This document shows, piece after piece, positions 12,000-22,879 of a stretch of 64,000 nt of DNA. Numbering within the stretch: position 1 is the stretch's first letter; each line of letters starts with the position of its first letter. A model generated the notes under the pieces. That model was not told the origin of the DNA. It was given only the letters and a program-made list of their open reading frames with translations, and made no database searches. Source of the DNA: Calliopum simillimum (lineage: Eukaryota > Arthropoda > Insecta > Diptera > Lauxaniidae). Position numbers and translations under genes: made by a program. The stretch is taken from the NCBI GenBank assembly GCA_951812925.1, contig OX638370.1:101632897-101696896 (forward strand), given 5' to 3'.

Positions 12000-12465
12000 C
12001 GGGCTTTAAGGTCAATTCCAAATTAAAAACTTTGTTTTAAATTTTTAATTTTTAAATTATTTTATTTCCAATATTTCGATTGCCATTGGCAATCATCTTC
12101 AGGGACTATAAAATATAATACATACATTAATTATAAAAATTAAAACACAATTATAAGTATTACTTACAATTTTAAAAGTAAAAATCAAAATAAAAACATT
12201 AAACACTTATAAACCCACAGCAAATGAACAAAACATTTCATTTGCTGTGGGTTTATAAGTGTTTAATGTTTTTATTTTGATTTTTACTTTTAAAATTGTA
12301 AGTAATACTTATAATTGTGTTTTAATTTTTATAATTAATGTATGTATTATATTTTATAGTCCCTGAAGATGATTGCCAATGGCAATCGAAATATTGGAAA
12401 TAAAATAATTTAAAAATTAAAAATTTAAAACAAAGTTTTTAATTTGGAATTGACCTTAAAGCCCG
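12000..12465. mobile_element. Perfect-hairpin element, 229-bp arms, 8-base spacer
   Basis: By eye, the left arm 12000-12228 and right arm 12237-12465 are exact reverse complements, leaving an 8-base loop. The whole unit is flanked by the direct repeat AATATC (11994-11999 and 12466-12471), so it looks inserted, into the right arm of the larger fold-back. The ends read CGGGCTTTAAGGTCAATTCC. Each arm contains a small inner stem, GATTGCC-AAT-GGCAATC. It codes for nothing. Exact arm identity in a neighbourhood of decayed repeats points to recent origin or ongoing arm conversion. Confidence 0.85.
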
Positions 12466-12826
12466 AATATCTACAAATTTTACAATTAAAAGGGTCACAA
12501 AATCAACTTTATTTTTAAATATCTTTAAAAAATTTTCGAAAAACTCCCTATCGCTGACCAATTAGCCAAACCAACTGACCTTTTTTGACCATTTTATGAC
12601 CTTTCGAATGACATACTTGGTTTCTCGAAATTCCATAAATGGGGTGCTAACATATCCTTGACCTTGAAAATTTTTAAATAATTTTTTTAAAAATTCCCCA
12701 TCGCTGACCAATTAGCCAAACCAACTGACCTTTTTTGACCATTTCATGACCTTTTGAATAGCATAAGTGGTTTCCCGAAATTCCATAAATGGGGAGCTAA
12801 CATCCCGTCGCCCACTTTATGCACCT

Positions 12827-12930
12827 TAGTTACGATCCTTTCAAGCATAAAATCATTTCTCAATTCAAAATTTGGCATCTGAAAAAACGCAACTGCTTTG
12901 GAAAAATGAAGTGCGGACATTTTAACGATG
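12827..12930 (+). mobile_element. hAT-like MITE (GGTCTTG family), right part
   Basis: This continues the element interrupted at 9691. After the second TAGTTACGA come CTTTCAAGCATAAAAT, CAATTCAAAATTTGGCATCT and an AACTGCTTTGGAAAAAT block, all shared with the copies at 14186 and 50463. The expected end (TTTGCTCATCACTA) is absent, so the 3' part of this copy is deleted. Confidence 0.6.
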
Positions 12931-14177
12931 CCAAGTTTAAATTTTGTGAAAGTTGCTACGGTTGGTTTAATTTTTTTTTTTTAAATTTAACTATTCTTAA
13001 TAAAAAATAAACATTTGAAAACATTTCTTTGCCATTGGTAATACGCTGGAGCTTTACAATTTAGTGCGCACCGCAAATTTAACCAAAATTAAATTGCCAA
13101 AAAGCGTGGGACAGAAAACAACAAATTGCTCCCTTTTGCGGAATATTTTACCAAACGCCAATACTACTTAGGACCATAAGCTGCACGTTTAAAAATATTG
13201 TGTGCAAATGTTGCAGGAAATTTTTGAAATTTTTTAAATTGGTTTGAATACGCTTTGGGACATTCTCCGACGTTTAGCAGTGTTAATAATGTAGTACTGT
13301 TGGCAACGTATAAACACGCACACACTTACATCTGTATGCAGATATGAATATGTAGGAACAAATAGCAAGTAAACCATTTTTTTGGAAATCATCCGTTTCA
13401 GTGAGTGTGCCCACACTCATACAGATGCTGAAAGATATTTACGCAGCCACAAATGTGTTTCAAGAGAAATTACATATTACAGCGTAATAACTGCACATGA
13501 ACAATCAGCCAATCAAGTACATACTTATGGTATTCTGCAAATATTTCGAATCATTCTAATTACAGAAAGTTTTTGAAAACCCATTTCAAGCATTTCCAAC
13601 TTTTTACTGCAAATGACACCATTGTCAGCGAAAACAAACGTTAAAAATGAGCTTACAATTACCTTTTATAGGAATTCACACCATGACTCTATCGCTCAAA
13701 ATGGAGAAAATCTTTTGCGTCATGTTGTTTACGTGGTAAAATCATAAAAAAGCAATAAGGAAATAATAATTGCCCTTGAGAGTGAGTATCAATGGAGTCA
13801 GCACGCTGTTATTCTGCGTGTCAACAAATAAATTAAACTTGTATCATGACTTTTGGAATTAACTGTAATAATTTGACACTCGAACTCCATGTAATCTTAA
13901 AACTCATTATAAATGTGTCAAATAAACACCGCGCACCTTTGTATGATTTTATAGAAAGTGCCAGCGAAAAGATAGTTTTACTTTTGAATTACACTATTTG
14001 TGTAGTGTATTGTGAGGTAAACAGTAACAATAATAAAAAGAAATAATTTTTATAGCCTCCACTGTGCTAAAACTGTTAAATAAAGGAAAAAAAATAGAAA
14101 GAAATATTGAGCAGAGTTGAGATGATTATGTTAATACAGAATGTTAAATGAGAATGAGAGCGTGAGAGTAAAGTATG
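12931..14177. other. No gene recognised
   Basis: Non-coding sequence with short unrelated frames of 60-66 codons (for example 13382-13576 and 13846-14046) that show no domain or conserved motif. Nothing repeat-like was matched. Confidence 0.4.
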
Positions 14178-14185
14178 ATTTTGTG

Positions 14186-14560
14186 AGTTAGGAGTGCAAA
14201 ATTAGTCTTGGTCTTGATAACTTTTCAAAACTAAGACTAAGACGCTGATATAATTGCAAGACTTCCGTGGTCTTGATTTTGGTCTTGGTCACGATGATCA
14301 TCAAGATTAAGACTTTTTAGTTTTGTTAATTTATAGTTTATAGGTGTGTCACGCCCTTTTCAAGCATAAAATAATCTCTCAATTCAAAATTTGCCATCTT
14401 AAAAACTCAACTGTTTTGGAAAATTAAGGTTTGGAAATTTTGAAAACTCAACACTCCTCAGAATTTTTTCCAAGACCGAAACCAACACCTAATGCCAAGA
14501 CTCAATATAAAAACCAAGACAAAGAATGCTATGGTATTGGTCTTCACTTGCTCATCACTA
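14186..14560 (+). mobile_element. hAT-like MITE (GGTCTTG family), second copy
   Basis: The right end TTGCTCATCACTA is intact; the left end, near GGAGTGCAAAATTAGTCTTG, is worn. The flanks ATTTTGTG (14178-14185) and ATTTTAGA (14561-14568) agree at six of eight bases, consistent with an aged 8-bp duplication. The body matches the intact copy at 50463-50872. Non-autonomous. Confidence 0.65.
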
Positions 14561-14914
14561 ATTTTAGACAGTTCGAAATTCGGGCATACGTTCTCATTTC
14601 AAATAATAGCAAAAATGGTCTTTTTGCTTGTTTAGGTAAGAATATTTCAAAAACCATATGAAATAGAGCGATTCCAAGGCCGGATTCAGATTTAGCATCG
14701 AAAAGCACATTTAGGGCCGATTTCACAATGTTCAGTTAAGCCTTAACTACAAATTTAACTGGCACTTTGACATTAAATTTCATATCAAATTTTTGTTTAT
14801 CTGAAAGTTAAATTTTAACTGGATATTGTGAAAATGGCCCTAAAAATAATTATTTTTATCTTTGTTAGTTGTGTTTTTGTTTTTTATTTTAAGGAGTGGA
14901 AAAAATGGGGTAGT

Positions 14915-15540
14915 AAGGGAACTGTTGCTATTGTGGCATAGTTTTTCAATGTGGTATGGTCGCATATCTCCGATTTGGGAAGAACTTGCAAACGTCACTG
15001 CTGTCATGAACCAAACAAAATTTTTCCGATGTTGAACGAAACGTAAGTCGCGTGTGGTTGATTTTTTTTTTCGGATTTTTTGTGGTATATGAACATTTCT
15101 TGATATTCTTAACATTATTTGATGGCTGTTTATTTTTTTATAAGAACTATGAGTTTGAGAACCAATGTTAATGTTATTATGAACTTATTTCATACCTTTC
15201 AAACTTAATGTTTTGTTGTATGGTTAAGTATACCACATTACCCTACTTATATGTACCACATTACCAGCCCACTTTACAAGTACTGATCAGTATACATACC
15301 ACATTAGGCCACCATATAAACCACATTACCTGCCAACTTTTTGAAAAGAGCTTTTTTGACTTTTTTTCAGATTTTGCTCAATAACTTTTTTTAATGAAAT
15401 TGTACACATTTTATTGAAATGTATTCTGTAGCCAATACTTCAATGATCAGTATAAAAAAATTTGGCTGTAATTGATTTAACGGTTCTCTTTCAAATTCCA
15501 CCCTAACATTAGATATACCACAATAGCATCAGTTCCCCTA
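14915..15540. mobile_element. Element with inverted ends GGGAACTG...CTATTGTGG
   Basis: GGGAACTGTTGCTATTGTGG at 14917 faces its near-complement CCACAATAGCATCAGTTCCC at about 15517. Between them lies a short array of TACCACATTAC phrases (about 15220-15330). A minus-strand frame of 91 codons (14840-15115) overlaps the left end but resembles no known protein. Superfamily and target duplication are not evident. Confidence 0.5.
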
Positions 15541-15557
15541 TGTTTGAAAGAAATATC

Positions 15558-16056
15558 GGAGAGGAAAAATTAATGGGGGCGGTGAACATTTTTTTCCTCT
15601 CTGGGCAATGAGGAATTTTATTAATATTTTTATCAAAATTTTATGTTGGAGCCCCCTTAGTTAGTAGAAAAACAGGAATTATATGTTGGAGAAAATTATT
15701 GAAGAGGAAAAGTTAATGAGGGTTGGTGAACATTTTTTCCCTCTCCAGGCAAAGAAGAATTTTTTTTTCATATTTTTATCCAAATTTTTTATGGAAACCC
15801 CCTTAAGGATTGGGTAAAAGTGGCTAGTATGTTCGAGAAAAATGTTGAAGAGGAAAAATTAATGTTGGTTTGTGAACATTTTTTCCCCTCGCGTCAATGA
15901 AGAATTTTTTTGATATTTTTATCAAAGTTTTCTAGGGGTGCTCCCTTAAAGGATGGAAAAAATTGGGTAGTATACTTTTGAAAAATGATGGAGAGGAAAA
16001 ATTAATGCGGGTCGGTGAATATTTTTACCCTCTCCCGGCAAGGAGGAATATTTTAG
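15558..16056 (+). repeat. Tandem minisatellite, about 144-bp unit, 3.5 copies
   Basis: Units begin at about 15558, 15701, 15847 and 15990 with GAGAGGAAAAATTAATG or a close variant. They continue through a GTGAACATTTTTTCCCTCT block, a GGCAAnGAnGAATTTT block and a CCCCCTTA block. Copies differ by perhaps 15-20 percent, so the array is not young. It lies directly to the right of the element ending at 15540 and could be part of it. Confidence 0.8.
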
Positions 16057-18079
16057 TGCTCGTTCACTCACTTTTTTTGTTAATTAAAAAATTTAAAAAA
16101 ATAGATCCCATCGTTTTTTCAAATTTTTAGAAATTTTTTTAAAAAAATCGAAGAGTATAATCATTGATAAAAATTGCAATTTAGTTTTAAAAGTTGCAAA
16201 TTTAATAAAAAAAAATTATAAAAAAAAAATTTTTGTATTTTTTATAAAAATTTCCTTAAAAAAACAAAACTGAAGAAAAAAAAAAATTTTATGATATGAT
16301 TGACTATTGACGGAGTTATGAGCACTTCAAAAAACTACTCAATGTTGTATTTGCAGCTTTTTTAGTTTTTTGAAAATTAATATCTCTGAAGCGGCTCGAT
16401 GAGAAAAATTGAAAAAAATCATAGATGTTAATCTCAACTAGTACTACAAGATCGGAGATGTAAAAGTCAGCAAATTGTGTTGACTCAGAGTACAATAAAA
16501 TCGAAAAAAAAAAAAAATATTTCCGAATCCAGCACAGTGTTGTTATCTTTTTGAGACCAAAACCAAGACTGCTATGGACAATAACTTTTGAACGTGGTCC
16601 TGCTAAAATGTTAAGAAAAAGTTAAATTTTTTTCTATGTGTACTACAAACGTCCGAAACCGAAAATTTCTAAATAACTTCCTCACCAATTATACGATAAT
16701 AAATCCTTTATCCTTTAGGCAGAAGCACACAGTCAAAATAAAAAAAATAAACTAACTGATTTCAGTGAAATAGTTGCTTAATTTGCAAAGATGTGGGAAA
16801 TCTTACACATTTTTCATATTTTTATTTTTTTGCAACACGTGCACTTTTTTACAAGAGAAGAAACTGCACATAAAAATACGCCATATTGCGCAGATTTCCG
16901 TTTTTCTTACAAATTCTTGTAGTTTTTTCCTTTTTACAACAAAGATAAAAGACGTAAATAACATTTCACATTTTAACAACCTCAAAAACAAGTCCCTAAT
17001 ATTTAAGTATGTATATGAAATGATATTCTACTAAACAATATGCATAACATACATACTTAGTTCATTCACTAAGTAAGGCAGGAAGGAGGGAGGTCATACC
17101 CATTCATGCCTAACAAACAATAAGTTTGAATTTATGAATAACAAAATTCTACTCGCAGATATGTGTGTTCTGCAATTTGTGCGGTTTCCGGAAACTAAAA
17201 AAAAGGGTTTTTCAGTGCGTGAAAAAAAGTATAATATGAAAAAAATAAATATGATAATATCAGAGAAATATATACTTAGAAGATAAAAAACAAAAAACAC
17301 ACACAGTTCATTGAATCATTCATTCAGTACGAGGAAAAAAATGAAAATAAAATGAAGGAATTCCTCTCATACACAATCATCTACGTTAACAATGCGAGTT
17401 AAGTGAATTGAAAGGATGCTCTAGAGAATTTCCTGCGCAAAAATTATTCAAATTGATGCTGACTTCATCAGAAATTAGAATATATGTGTGCAGGATGAGT
17501 ACAAGAGTGAGTCCATTTAGTTATTCATACTTTAAGAAAATAACAATTTGTATTAATTGTAGTGTTTTCGCTTTAACAAGTTAATGTATGCAAATGTATT
17601 CATCAGAAATCTAAAATTAAACTTAACGGAAATGTTATTTATCGAAAATTGGTATACAAATGAAGCAGAATACGCCATGTGACCGATTAAGCTCAAATTT
17701 GGCAATGTTTTAGTACCGATGTCTAGCATTAAAATGTCGGCAAGATTTTGCCGTCATATTATTTCTTTTTAAAATACAGAGTGGTGAAATGTGCGGTTAC
17801 TGTGAAATCTTTAGAAAGGCTCATTTTCAAAAACCAAACTATTGAAATTGATAATTGTCTATAGCCTATTGATTTTTAAATGTTCTTTTTATAAAAAAAA
17901 AAATAGAAAAAAATATCTAATTTAAAAATACTTTTTTTTTTTTTAAAAATAACACCTCCTTTTAAGTTTTCTTTTTTTGTGTTTTTAATTTTGCTTTTTT
18001 TTTAGTTCTTCTGAAATGATATCACAAAATATTCAAAAGATATAAGAAAAAGGCGTTTTTGACCTAGAAAACATGATTA
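16057..18079. other. No gene recognised; homopolymer-rich
   Basis: Very AT-rich with many poly-A and poly-T runs at 16080-16300 and 17880-18000. Frames on opposite strands at 16774-17034 and 16803-16991 overlap and look spurious. A phrase with GCTCAAATTTGGCA near 17690 recurs near 35220, which suggests a decayed dispersed repeat. Confidence 0.4.
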
Positions 18080-18660
18080 CCACCTCTGGTACACAGACGG
18101 CTCTAAGACGATTGAGGGAATTGGAGCTGGAGTGTATGGGGTTAGGCCGCATAAAAACATATTTGCATGCATGGGTCCAGAAAACTCTGTGTTTTAGGCG
18201 GAAGTTCATGCAATCGAGTTTTACCTGAGAGAATATGATAAAAGGTTTCCTAATGGAAAAAAACACATGTATTCTATCAGACGGAAAGCAGCACTATTAG
18301 CCTTAAACTCCTTTAAAATAACATCGTTGTTAGTCTGGGAGTGCCTTCAACTACTCACCAGACTTGCCTCCCGAAATAAGGACATTGCCCAGTAAGGAAG
18401 CACCTCGCAAAAATGGATTTAATCCAGGATGAATTCTGTAGATTTCGTAATGAAGAAGAGGAGACTGCAGAACATAGGTATTCTAGTTCATTGTGACAGC
18501 TTAGCAAGAAACAGAATTCGTTACTTTTATATCGCGTACCCCTCTATCAGGGTTAGCACAATAGGTCTTTTAGGCTGCGGTGACACTTGGCGACTGGATC
18601 CCAACCCTTTTCTAATTCTAATTCTAGAAAACATGAAGAATCGAGCAGATCCTTTAACTG
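18080..18660 (+). pseudogene. Non-LTR retrotransposon ORF2 relic: RNase H and C-terminal zinc knuckle
   Basis: Reading across frameshifts, the strand carries WYTDGSKTIEGIGAGVYG (RNase H strand 1 with its Asp), then an AEVHAIE segment with the Glu where TAG has replaced the usual Gln codon just upstream, then an LSD...AAL-like stretch broken by a frameshift. After a gap come FCRFRNEEEETAEH and SLARNRIRY, corresponding to the C-terminal C-x2-C...H...C region; the second Cys is replaced by Arg. RNase H places it with I/Jockey-group LINEs rather than RTE; the clade is inference. It is dead: several stops and frameshifts, and no reverse transcriptase nearby. Confidence 0.7.
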
Positions 18661-18699
18661 AATCACTAAATCAATTACAAACATGGTTGAAACTTGTTC

Positions 18700-19212
18700 A
18701 GCAACGAAACGTAGTTAAAACACTCACGAAACGTTGTTAAACTCAAATCAACAACGAAACGTAGTTAAAACACTCACGAAACGTAGTTAAATCCAAATCA
18801 GCTTATTTCAAAACAAATAGACTTTCAGTCAACTTCACAACAATGAGGCCCGTAGCTGAGTTGCTAACGTCCGCATCAATCATACGACAGGTTCCAGGTT
18901 CAAATCCCCTCAATATCAAAACAGAAAAATTTTTGTTTAAAGCATAAAATTGAAAATAAAAAAAGAAAATAATGTCAGTTTTCATGGCCGTTGACAGGAA
19001 AAAATTAAAAATTAATTAAAAAAATTTTTTTTTCCTTTTATATATTATTTAGCAACGCGCGTTGTTAAATCACTCACAAACGTAGTTGAAGCCCATTTAG
19101 CAACGCGCCTTGTTAAAACTGCCACAAATGAGCCATGTTCAAAATTTGGGTCGCCACGTGGTTAAACTAACTACGTTTCTGCCACTTTTGACAATGTTGT
19201 TTTCTCTGTTTA
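18700..19212 (+). mobile_element. Composite element with AACGTAGTTAAA repeats flanking a tRNA-like head, copy A
   Basis: The left part repeats ACGAAACGTAGTTAAA four times in about 90 bp. The right part repeats AACGCGCGTTGTTAAA-like and inverse AACTACGTTTCTGCC phrases. Between them lies the tRNA-like stretch and an A-rich segment. The same order is found at 23855-24665, so it is one family. It encodes no protein. A SINE captured between the arms of a fold-back or MITE is the simplest reading, but the family is not one I recognise. Confidence 0.6.
18846..18916 (+). other. tRNA-like SINE head with A and B boxes
   Basis: TAGCTGAGTTG at 18853 resembles the RNA polymerase III A box and GGTTCAAATCCC at 18897 is a good B box. 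Their start-to-start spacing of 44 bases is what a tRNA gene shows. I could not pair a full acceptor or anticodon stem, so it is not called as a functional tRNA. The equivalent in copy B (near 23950-24020) keeps the A-box region but its B box is damaged. Confidence 0.6.
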
Positions 19213-19864
19213 GTACTTATCCCTTTGCCATGATTCAATAACAATGGTTATGGCAAGTTGTTAAAATAAAAAAATGGAACCCTGATCTTGCCTTGCTATC
19301 TGTCAAAAGACTAGAAAATTTTGACATTTTTGTAGTTTAAGAAGAAGCAGCATTTTAATGCTAACAATTGTTATCGCTGCAACCAGGGTAATTCAACCAT
19401 GTCCCTTTGCTATAGTTATTGGCTCAAATAATATCAAACTTTCGCATTTATTACTTTTGCACAGAAAAACAAGTCATTTGACCCAATGTGTAATGTTTAA
19501 AATTTGAGAGAGTTTCACTCAATGATAGAAGTATGCAAATATGTAGTTCACCTCCAAGCTTATCCCATATTTTGTTACTCGCATAAAAAAAATTTAAAGA
19601 AACATTTTTGAACTTTTATTTTTATCGCTGATTAAATCCTGCAAAAGCAATAATGTGTTTTCTTTCATTATGTAAAAATGAAATTGTTACTCAATATCAA
19701 TCATTCTGTCATGGAATATAAACAATATCAATGTGCATACATATATATGTAAATATTTATTTACATTTGTATTAATCTTAATTATTCTTCAACTGCTTGC
19801 AATACTCGAATATTATAAAATGTGTATATTTATAACTTTATTGCGTATTTCGAATACAAACTGT
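19213..19864. other. No gene recognised
   Basis: AT-rich sequence with a few TATATG runs near 19740. No frame, repeat or motif is supportable. Confidence 0.4.
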
Positions 19865-20550
19865 AGGGGTGTTATCTTTGGCCTGGGAAAAAATTAAATA
19901 CCCTACATCATATACAATGATATTCCTGATCAACTGCAATTTTTTTCTCAGAGATTTTATCCATTATCCTAATATCCGTATGAAATTTGGTTGCATTATC
20001 TCATACAACGATTTCAGTATACCGTTTTAAAGTCTTTGCTTTTATGTCGATAAGACAAATTTGGGGTGGAGGGGCGTGGCACTGCCCATTTTTGATTCGA
20101 TACTATTCATTAGAATATTGTTCATATATGTATCGAATCTCATTCTCCTATGGTAAATAGTTTCAAAGATAGTATTGATTGTTTCGATTAAAGCCACTTA
20201 ATTCCATATAAGTATTCACTAGGTTCAAAGATATGACAAATTTGGTTTTTTTGAAGGAGGGAGCGTGGCCCCAACTATTTTTTATTGAATATTTTTTTCC
20301 CGGTACCAATTTCTTATGTACCGAATCTCATTCACCTGGGTCAAATATTTCCAGATATACGACGAATTTAGGTTAGAGTAGGCGTGCCATCGCCTATTTT
20401 TATATTGTATGCTATTAAGTCAAGTATTGTTTATATACGTACCAAATTTCATTCAATTATGTCACATAGTTTCAAAGTTAGGATTAATTCTTTCGATTAA
20501 AGCCTTATATTTTCATATAAATAGCGTTTTTCCGAACTTTAACTGCCCGG
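19865..20550 (-). repeat. R-related repeat with internal units
   Basis: It begins with GGGTGTTATCTTTGGCCTGG and AAATACCCTACAT, matching in reverse the right terminus of the R copy at 4658-5143. Within it a phrase CCAAATTTCATTCA / CGAATCTCATTC followed by TAGTTTCAAAG recurs near 20135, 20318 and 20445, together with GGGGCGTGGC-like blocks. It is a diverged member or sister family of R. Non-coding. Confidence 0.55.
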
Positions 20551-20599
20551 GGACACGGTCAAATATTTTTTGATCGGGACCAAAATTTTTATGCTTGAT

Positions 20600-21440
20600 A
20601 CTTACACGAATAGAAAACTTTTTTGCACCTGGGAGCGAGGTAATTCACATTTTTAATTTTTGCCATATAACATATCGATACCTTAGAAAGCTATAGTCCT
20701 ATCTCCACTTTTTGCGATTTTGAGATTTTTGCAGTTATGGTATCCTTGTGGGCTTCTTTATCGAGTGGAAAACTGTGTGATGTCAAAATACCACTAAAAT
20801 ACCAAAAATTTGATAATTAACCCTTTAACGAACAGGTCTAAATATGCGAAAAGAAGTTCAAAATAAAAATACGACAAAATCGAAGTAATGGGGGTTAATA
20901 AAACTTTTATTCAAGCAAATGGAGTTCTGGCAAACATACTTGCCTTTAGTCGTTAAAGGGTTAAGAAAATCCTATCTCCAAACTCTAATTTTTTGAAGAG
21001 CGCTATTGTCTTATCTCCACTGAATATTCAAATAAGTCACATTTTTAAAATTTTTTTTTTTTTTGTTTTTTCCTGTTTTCTTTGCGTTTCATGACTTTTT
21101 GCGACATTGTAGTGAACAAATTTTGTTACACCCAAGGGTCCCCTCTTGTTTGTCGGAACCAAAAATTAAAAAAAAAAAAAAAAAATTCGTTGTTTTCGTG
21201 TTTTCTATGCGTTTCATTACATTCTACGTCATTTTAGTGGAAAAAATTCAAAAAATTGATTGCATTTATCGTTATACCAAAATAGCACCCAATTCTAAAT
21301 AACTATTGTTTGAAATCTTCTTTTTGCATTTCCAAACAATTGAAAAAATGGAGTTAGGACTATAGCGCTCTAAGGTATCGATATGATAGGTTTAGTATAC
21401 AATATAAATTTCGAAAACGCCATATTTTCGGACTCACGAG
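20600..21440. repeat. Fold-back repeat with TATCGATACCTTAGAAAGC arms
   Basis: TATCGATACCTTAGAAAGCT followed by ATAGTCCTATCTCCA near 20680 is mirrored by GGAGTTAGGACTATAGCGCT and CTAAGGTATCGATA near 21345. The interior holds a second TATCTCCA phrase, poly-T and poly-A blocks and a piggyBac-like insertion. A frame of 79 codons at 21063-21302 crosses the poly-A run and looks accidental. Confidence 0.6.
20821..20960. mobile_element. piggyBac-like MITE, 140 bp, TTAA duplication
   Basis: The element starts CCCTTTAACGA and ends TCGTTAAAGGG, an 11-bp perfect inverted repeat, and is flanked on both sides by TTAA (20817-20820 and 20961-20964). CCC ends and TTAA duplication are hallmarks of the piggyBac superfamily. 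It is too short to code and sits within the fold-back repeat. Kolobok-type elements also use TTAA, so the superfamily is probable, not certain. Confidence 0.75.
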
Positions 21441-22879
21441 TATAGTATGGATAGTATAGTATAGGATAGTATGTACTACTTTCCGAGAAAAGTTTTTTTT
21501 TTTGAGTGTAGATTTGCCAGAATTTCATAAAAAACATTCAAGTATGCAGATGCAAAGTTAAATTAACAAAAGATTTTGAATAAAACAAATTTAATTCAAT
21601 AGAGAATATCCCAAAAAAGTTGAAAAAAATATACAAGGTTCAAATAAACGCAATTTTAACTTTTCAATCAGAACAAAACGCTTTTATTTAACTCCTGCCA
21701 CCAACCAACCAATTAAAGTACATACTTCACATACTTTTTTTTTGCGGTGCATACGTTGGGGTTTCGCGAACATGACGCGTGTAATTTATCATAGCGCGAT
21801 AAACGAAAGCACATCAGTTGACATTTTGCGTTCTTCCTTTCTTTTCATATATATGTTATGTACGATGTATTTTTTGTTTTTGTTGGTTTTGTTGACAACG
21901 CTGCAACGCTGACACTCAAGGATAAATCCATTATACCAAACATAAAAACATGATTTTAAACAACTGATGTTGAAAACAATACCACAAATGGGGTTTCATT
22001 TCATTTTGATGCTTTCGATCATTATGGCAATTTTTTAATTCTTTCCTTCTACTCCATTTTTTATTTTGTTTTTGTAAGGGTAAAAGATATCTTGTACGTG
22101 ATTCGTTATTAATTGAAATTAATATTTTTGGCAAAGATTTATTTGCAATATTCCAGTAAAGACAACAAAAATAAGCGGGGTGCAGGAAAAACTTTTTGAA
22201 ACTTTAACAAGAAGACAAATTACAGCTGTGCAGTTGAAGAATTTCATATTTTTGCTGAAATTCAATAGAAAACGAAACACAAAAAAAATAATATCCTCTG
22301 TAAAAAATGCATGAATGCCAGTGTTATTGTCAAATAGGTCAGTCATGGTTAATGTTGAAAATTAAATAATTCGTATTTGAATGTTTCTCTCACCGCTTTT
22401 GTTCAATTTTGTATTGTATACACCAGACAAAAGCGCAATTTTTCCTATGACAATAAATAAAACTGAACTGGAGGAGAACAATGAAGGTAGAAATATAAAA
22501 CAATAAAAATAAAATAAATAAAACAACATTAGATCAACATAGCAATGAAATAAAAGCAAATAAAATGGAAAAAAATTTGAATCAAATAAAGCAACCATTA
22601 AGACAAGGTCAAATGGAAACTACATACATAAATACATATATGTGACGCGTCGTGACAAATGGAACCTTATCTTGCAAAAAGTCGAATTTTTAATAGCATT
22701 CTGAAGAGAACGCAGAAAAAATCGCTAAAAAATGTCTGAAGTTGGCGAAGTTATGAGAGTTTGAATTCTGTAGTTCAAAAGAGATAATTAAGTTTAAATT
22801 TCGAAAATGTTCGGGTTAAAGTTCGTTTAGGTTCGGAAAAAATTACTTTTTATACTAAGCCACAACCAGCGTCAAACAA
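21441..22879. other. No gene recognised
   Basis: A short array of GTATAGTATG phrases lies near 21440-21470. Otherwise this is AT-rich non-coding sequence with random frames (21931-22598, minus) that are low-complexity. Confidence 0.4.

Larger units (their letters stand above)
9692..12826. mobile_element. Large composite fold-back element, 3.1 kb, 9-bp target duplication
   Basis: The element is bracketed by the direct repeat TAGTTACGA. Its extreme ends are AGGT...ACCT, with AAAGTG close inside each. From about 10120 inwards and from 12813 inwards the two halves mirror each other: GGGCGACGGG against CCCGTCGCCC, then two blocks with ATTGGTCAGCGATAG on the left against their reverse on the right, then a block with AACGGTTCATCCTAGAAAA, then the AACAACTTGTTGTATT block, then ATACGGCTAG near the middle (about 11.1 kb). 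Arms are roughly 1 kb with indels. Two further palindromes are nested inside. No transposase is encoded. A 9-bp duplication is known for Foldback and Mutator-like elements; assignment to either is inference. Confidence 0.75.

Noticed and set aside
18846..18916. A functional tRNA gene
   Set aside because: A and B boxes are present with correct spacing, but acceptor and anticodon stems do not pair and the block is part of a two-copy repeat.
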